Shown piece by piece: positions 61,411 to 64,000 of a stretch of 64,000 nucleotides of DNA; position 1 is the stretch's first letter, and every line of letters begins with the position of its first letter. Location of the stretch: NCBI RefSeq assembly GCF_034627025.1, contig NZ_CP141048.1, positions 3,882,001 through 3,946,000 of the forward strand, in the 5' to 3' direction. The position numbers were made by a program, and so were the translations under genes. Under the pieces are notes generated by a model that saw only the letters and a list, made by a program, of their open reading frames with translations, did not search any database and was not told the origin of the DNA. Origin of the DNA: Microvirga lotononidis. Lineage in GTDB: Bacteria > Pseudomonadota > Alphaproteobacteria > Rhizobiales > Beijerinckiaceae.

Positions 61411-62508
61411 TCAGTGCTCGACCTGATCGGCCGAATGGCCTGCGCGCCAATAGGCGACGACCTGATGTTCCGAGGTCGGAATCTTCCACTCTTTGCGCAG
61501 GAGTCGCTTCAGGCATCGGCAGCTGCTCTGCTCGCATCCGGCCCAGATGAAGCGGCGTGCCGCGCCCGGCGGCATGGCGATCCCGCGAAGAGCGTCCTCG
61601 AGCAGGGACGTCGTTCCCGCCGGTGCACCGTTGCGGTGCATCCAGCGGATCTCCAGCGCCGCCAACGAGCGGAGCGGCTGCTCCTCGCTCGCGTCGGCTA
61701 CTTCGAGCAGCACGGTGGCCCGGCGTTCCGCCGGGAGCTCCGCTAGGATCCGGCTGATGGCCGGCAGCGCGGTTTCATCGCCGACGAAAAGATACCAATC
61801 CGCGTCCGGAAGCTCGCCCCCTGCCGGTCCCATGGCTCCCACGATGTCCCCAGGGCGGGCCAGCCGAGCCCAGGTCGAACCGGGCGTTTCGTCACCGTCG
61901 TGCAGGACGAAATCGATCTCGATCTCGCCACGCGCCACATCGATCGAGCGGATCGTATAGATCCGCATTACCGGCCGGTCCTCGCCCTTCGGCCAAACCG
62001 GCCGCCCATCTTCGCCCGTCACCGGCCATTGCGGTACGACCCCTGCCTTGGGAGGAAACAGCAGCCGGACATGCATGCCGCCGGTGGCGAAGCGCGCAAG
62101 ATCCGAGCCTTTGAGCCGCACCCGGCGCATGCGTGGCGTCACGTTGGTGGCGCTCACGACACGCATTTCGCGGAAGTATGGCAAAGGCGAACCGGCGGCT
62201 CCATCGCCGGTCCACGAAATGCGGGGAGACACACCCTCGGCAAAGCCAAGGATGTGCTCAGCGAGACTCCATTTGACATAGGCAAGGCCGGTCGCGTCAG
62301 CGCTTTCGGCCTGAAGGCGGAGACTGTCGTCATCCGCTTCGACGGACGCGCTGCCGTAAACGAAGGTCACGCGGGCGGAACGCCCGGAGCGATCCACGTG
62401 GCCGTGTTCGACGAAGTGCGCGCAGAGCTTGTCCATGACCTGCATGGGACCAGCGAGGTCAACTTTGGCCTCGGCACGAAGGAGGGATGATGTCATCGTA
62501 GATTCCAT
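61411..62508 (-). CDS. Siderophore-interacting protein (SIP family FAD reductase)
   Basis: 365 residues. An N-terminal DUF2218-like domain (about 1-95) with 'KLCAHFVEHGHVDRSGRSAR' is followed by the FAD-binding domain with 'RIYTIRSID' (R-x-Y-T flavin motif) and the NAD(P)H/SIP domain ('DWYLFVGDETALPAISRILA' and 'WAGCEQSSCRCLKRLLRKEW'). Such proteins reduce Fe(III)-siderophore in the cytosol to release iron. ATG at 62508 is first in frame; an ATG 12 bp on is possible. It follows the FhuB-type permease gene by 16 bp in one operon. Confidence 0.9.
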   Translation of the reverse strand: MESTMTSSLLRAEAKVDLAGPMQVMDKLCAHFVEHGHVDRSGRSARVTFVYGSASVEADDDSLRLQAESADATGLAYVKWSLAEHILGFAEGVSPRISWTGDGAAGSPLPYFREMRVVSATNVTPRMRRVRLKGSDLARFATGGMHVRLLFPPKAGVVPQWPVTGEDGRPVWPKGEDRPVMRIYTIRSIDVARGEIEIDFVLHDGDETPGSTWARLARPGDIVGAMGPAGGELPDADWYLFVGDETALPAISRILAELPAERRATVLLEVADASEEQPLRSLAALEIRWMHRNGAPAGTTSLLEDALRGIAMPPGAARRFIWAGCEQSSCRCLKRLLRKEWKIPTSEHQVVAYWRAGHSADQVEH

Positions 62509-62524
62509 GACGATGGCGTTTCGC

Positions 62525-64000
62525 CTATCGGCTTCGACGCAGGAGCCAGATCAGATACGGTCCGCCGATGAGCGAAGCGAAAAGACCCAGCGGGAGCTGA
62601 TAGGGGAAGGAAACGACCCGTGACAGCCAGTCGGCTCCCGTCATCAGCCCGACACCGATCAGGATGGCCGCCGCGAGCTGCTGATGGGCCCGGCTGAATC
62701 CGGCGAGCCGGGCCATGTGCGGGGCGACGAGTCCGACGAAGCTCAGCGGGCCGACCATGAGCGCCGCCGCGGCCGTCAGACCTGCGGCGAACAGGGTCAG
62801 CGTCATGCGGCTTGCATGAAGCGGCACGCCGATCGCGCGGGACTGTTCGGCTCCCAGCGGGAGGATCTCGAGCCAGCGGATCATGAGAGGCAGAGGACCC
62901 AGGAGGACGATAGCCGCCGCCATGGCGATCCACGCCTCGGTCGAGGTGACATGAGCCGTCGAGCCGCTGATCCAGGCCAGGAGCTGAAAAGCGCGCGCAT
63001 CGCCCGTGATCATGGCGGCGTTGACGAGGGCGTTGCAGAATGCTCCGACAGCCAGACCACCGAGCAGCAGACGTTCGGCGTTCTTCTCCTGCCGACCGGC
63101 GACCCAGAGCAGAGCCAGCAGGGCCACGAAGACGCCGATCGCCGCGCCGGTCAGCCGTATGCTCATGGTCGGCGCGGGTATCGTGAAGAGAATCGCGGCG
63201 AGGCCGACACCAGCGCCGGCGCTGATGCCGAGCACTTCCGGACTCACGAGGGGATTGCCGGTCGTCCGCTGCAGAATCATGCCAGCCGCGGCCAGCATGG
63301 CTCCGGCCGAAGCTGCCGCCGCAACGCGCGGGGTGCGGAACGGGAGGAGATCGCCGAGAATCTGCCCCGTTGCGAGGCTCCACCCGTCAGGCCCCCGCCC
63401 GACGAGGACGGCCAGCGCGATCATGCCCAGGACAAGCAAAAGGATGGCGAACAGAGGAGCGACCGGCTTGACGATCCGTCGCGTGGCTTCAGCCGGCGCG
63501 AGAGTGGAGGCACGATGAGCGAACCGGAGGCGCGGAAGCAGGTAGAGGAGCAGCGGTCCTCCGAGGAGCGCCGTGGCGGCCCCCGTCGGCACCGTCCTGG
63601 CCGATCCGCTCGCTACGAGCTGCGCGAGACCATCCGTGAGCCACAGGATCGTCGCTCCGACGAGCGGTGCCGATGCAAAGATCTCGCGCTGCGTGCGTGC
63701 GCCGCATAGCCTGGCGAAAGTCGGTGCTGCGAGGCCGACGAAGCCGATGATACCGACCTCCGCCGTAACGGTTGTCGCGAGCCACACGGCGATGGCCAGA
63801 GCCAGCAGGCGCAGGAGCAGGAGGTTGACGCCGAGACCGCGTGCGCTCGCGTCGTCGAGGCCGAGGATTTCCAGGGGACGGATCAGCAGGAAGGCTGCGG
63901 CAAGGCAAAGACCGAGCGTGAGCGCAATCGCCTGTGCATGATCCCATCCCTGCTGGGTGAGCGAGCCGCTGCCCCAGATGAGCAGGGACATCATGTATTC
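62525..64000 (-). CDS. Fused FecCD (FhuB-type) Fe-siderophore ABC permease, C-terminal part
   Basis: Coding to the right edge, so the N-terminus is missing; at least 490 residues are seen. There are two FecCD permease units in one chain: the end of the first unit (about 63480-64000, with 'EVGIIGFVGLAAPTFARLCG' as the cytosolic coupling loop) and a complete second unit (62525-63480, 'LSFVGLVAPHMARLAGFSRA'). About 15 helices are visible. Fused double permeases are the FhuB hallmark and import hydroxamate-type or related Fe(III)-siderophores. The partner ATPase and binding protein must be outside the window. Ends 16 bp before the siderophore-interacting protein gene. Confidence 0.9.
   Translation of the reverse strand, partial: EYMMSLLIWGSGSLTQQGWDHAQAIALTLGLCLAAAFLLIRPLEILGLDDASARGLGVNLLLLRLLALAIAVWLATTVTAEVGIIGFVGLAAPTFARLCGARTQREIFASAPLVGATILWLTDGLAQLVASGSARTVPTGAATALLGGPLLLYLLPRLRFAHRASTLAPAEATRRIVKPVAPLFAILLLVLGMIALAVLVGRGPDGWSLATGQILGDLLPFRTPRVAAAASAGAMLAAAGMILQRTTGNPLVSPEVLGISAGAGVGLAAILFTIPAPTMSIRLTGAAIGVFVALLALLWVAGRQEKNAERLLLGGLAVGAFCNALVNAAMITGDARAFQLLAWISGSTAHVTSTEAWIAMAAAIVLLGPLPLMIRWLEILPLGAEQSRAIGVPLHASRMTLTLFAAGLTAAAALMVGPLSFVGLVAPHMARLAGFSRAHQQLAAAILIGVGLMTGADWLSRVVSFPYQLPLGLFASLIGGPYLIWLLRRSR

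Noticed and set aside
1..64000. tRNA, rRNA or other structured RNA genes
   Set aside because: No cloverleaf or rRNA-like stretch was recognised by eye on either strand; a covariance-model search would be needed to exclude small RNAs.

Overview
The window is about 64 kb of GC-rich chromosomal DNA. It looks like a Hyphomicrobiales (Alphaproteobacteria) genome, probably from the Methylobacteriaceae/Microvirga neighbourhood. That placement is my inference. It rests on high GC, a Pha-type (Mrp group 2) antiporter with fused PhaA-PhaB, an Omp25-like barrel, REP-like extragenic palindromes of the type common in this order, and many c-di-GMP and cAMP signalling genes. I see no rRNA, tRNA, CRISPR array, prophage or classical insertion sequence.

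Layout. 1-9300: end of a peptidoglycan-binding protein, a small stress-type protein, a membrane GGDEF-EAL protein, a large Ig-like/RTX surface protein with an abrupt GC change inside the gene, an outer membrane barrel and a small XRE regulator. 9329-15359 (minus): six-gene antiporter operon phaABCDEFG in which every junction is a 4-bp ATGA overlap. 15733-23326: patatin lipase, AI-2E-type permease overlapping tail-to-tail with a membrane metallophosphoesterase, GAF-GGDEF cyclase, ThDP enzyme and a small hypothetical gene. 23722-30988: soluble triple-PAS chemoreceptor with a C-terminal PilZ domain, MltB-like transglycosylase, secreted hypothetical protein, DUF900 hydrolase and a membrane adenylate cyclase. 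31021-31555: a GIY-YIG gene framed by two inverted copies of an 88/89-bp double-hairpin repeat, a candidate small mobile element. 31603-37713 (minus): a LacI-controlled sugar operon (lacI, DUF2264 protein, 2-hydroxyacid dehydrogenase, TIM-barrel isomerase, sugar-binding protein) with no permease genes; the candidate element lies where they could have been. 37867-46006: DMT exporter, small membrane protein, cyclase-ATPase-TPR regulator, methyltransferase, a protein with a histone-H1-like tail, and a second RTX protein. 46066-47516: a YbaK-type deacylase and an SDR.

47619-61355 is the most coherent undescribed system. A GntR-family gene heads a minus-strand operon (creatininase-like, ketopantoate-reductase-like, SDR, PuuE-like deacetylase, P1 self-processing peptidase, isoaspartyl peptidase). 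It faces a complete plus-strand dipeptide/oligopeptide ABC operon that ends with an M32 carboxypeptidase. An 18-bp near-palindrome lies between the two divergent operons. Together they look like one regulon for importing and dismantling an unusual amide or peptide, perhaps beta-linked, isoaspartyl or cyclic. 61411-64000 holds the end of an iron-siderophore uptake operon (fused FhuB-type permease and siderophore-interacting reductase).

The signalling content is dense: two diguanylate cyclase domains, one EAL domain, one PilZ domain and two class III cyclases.
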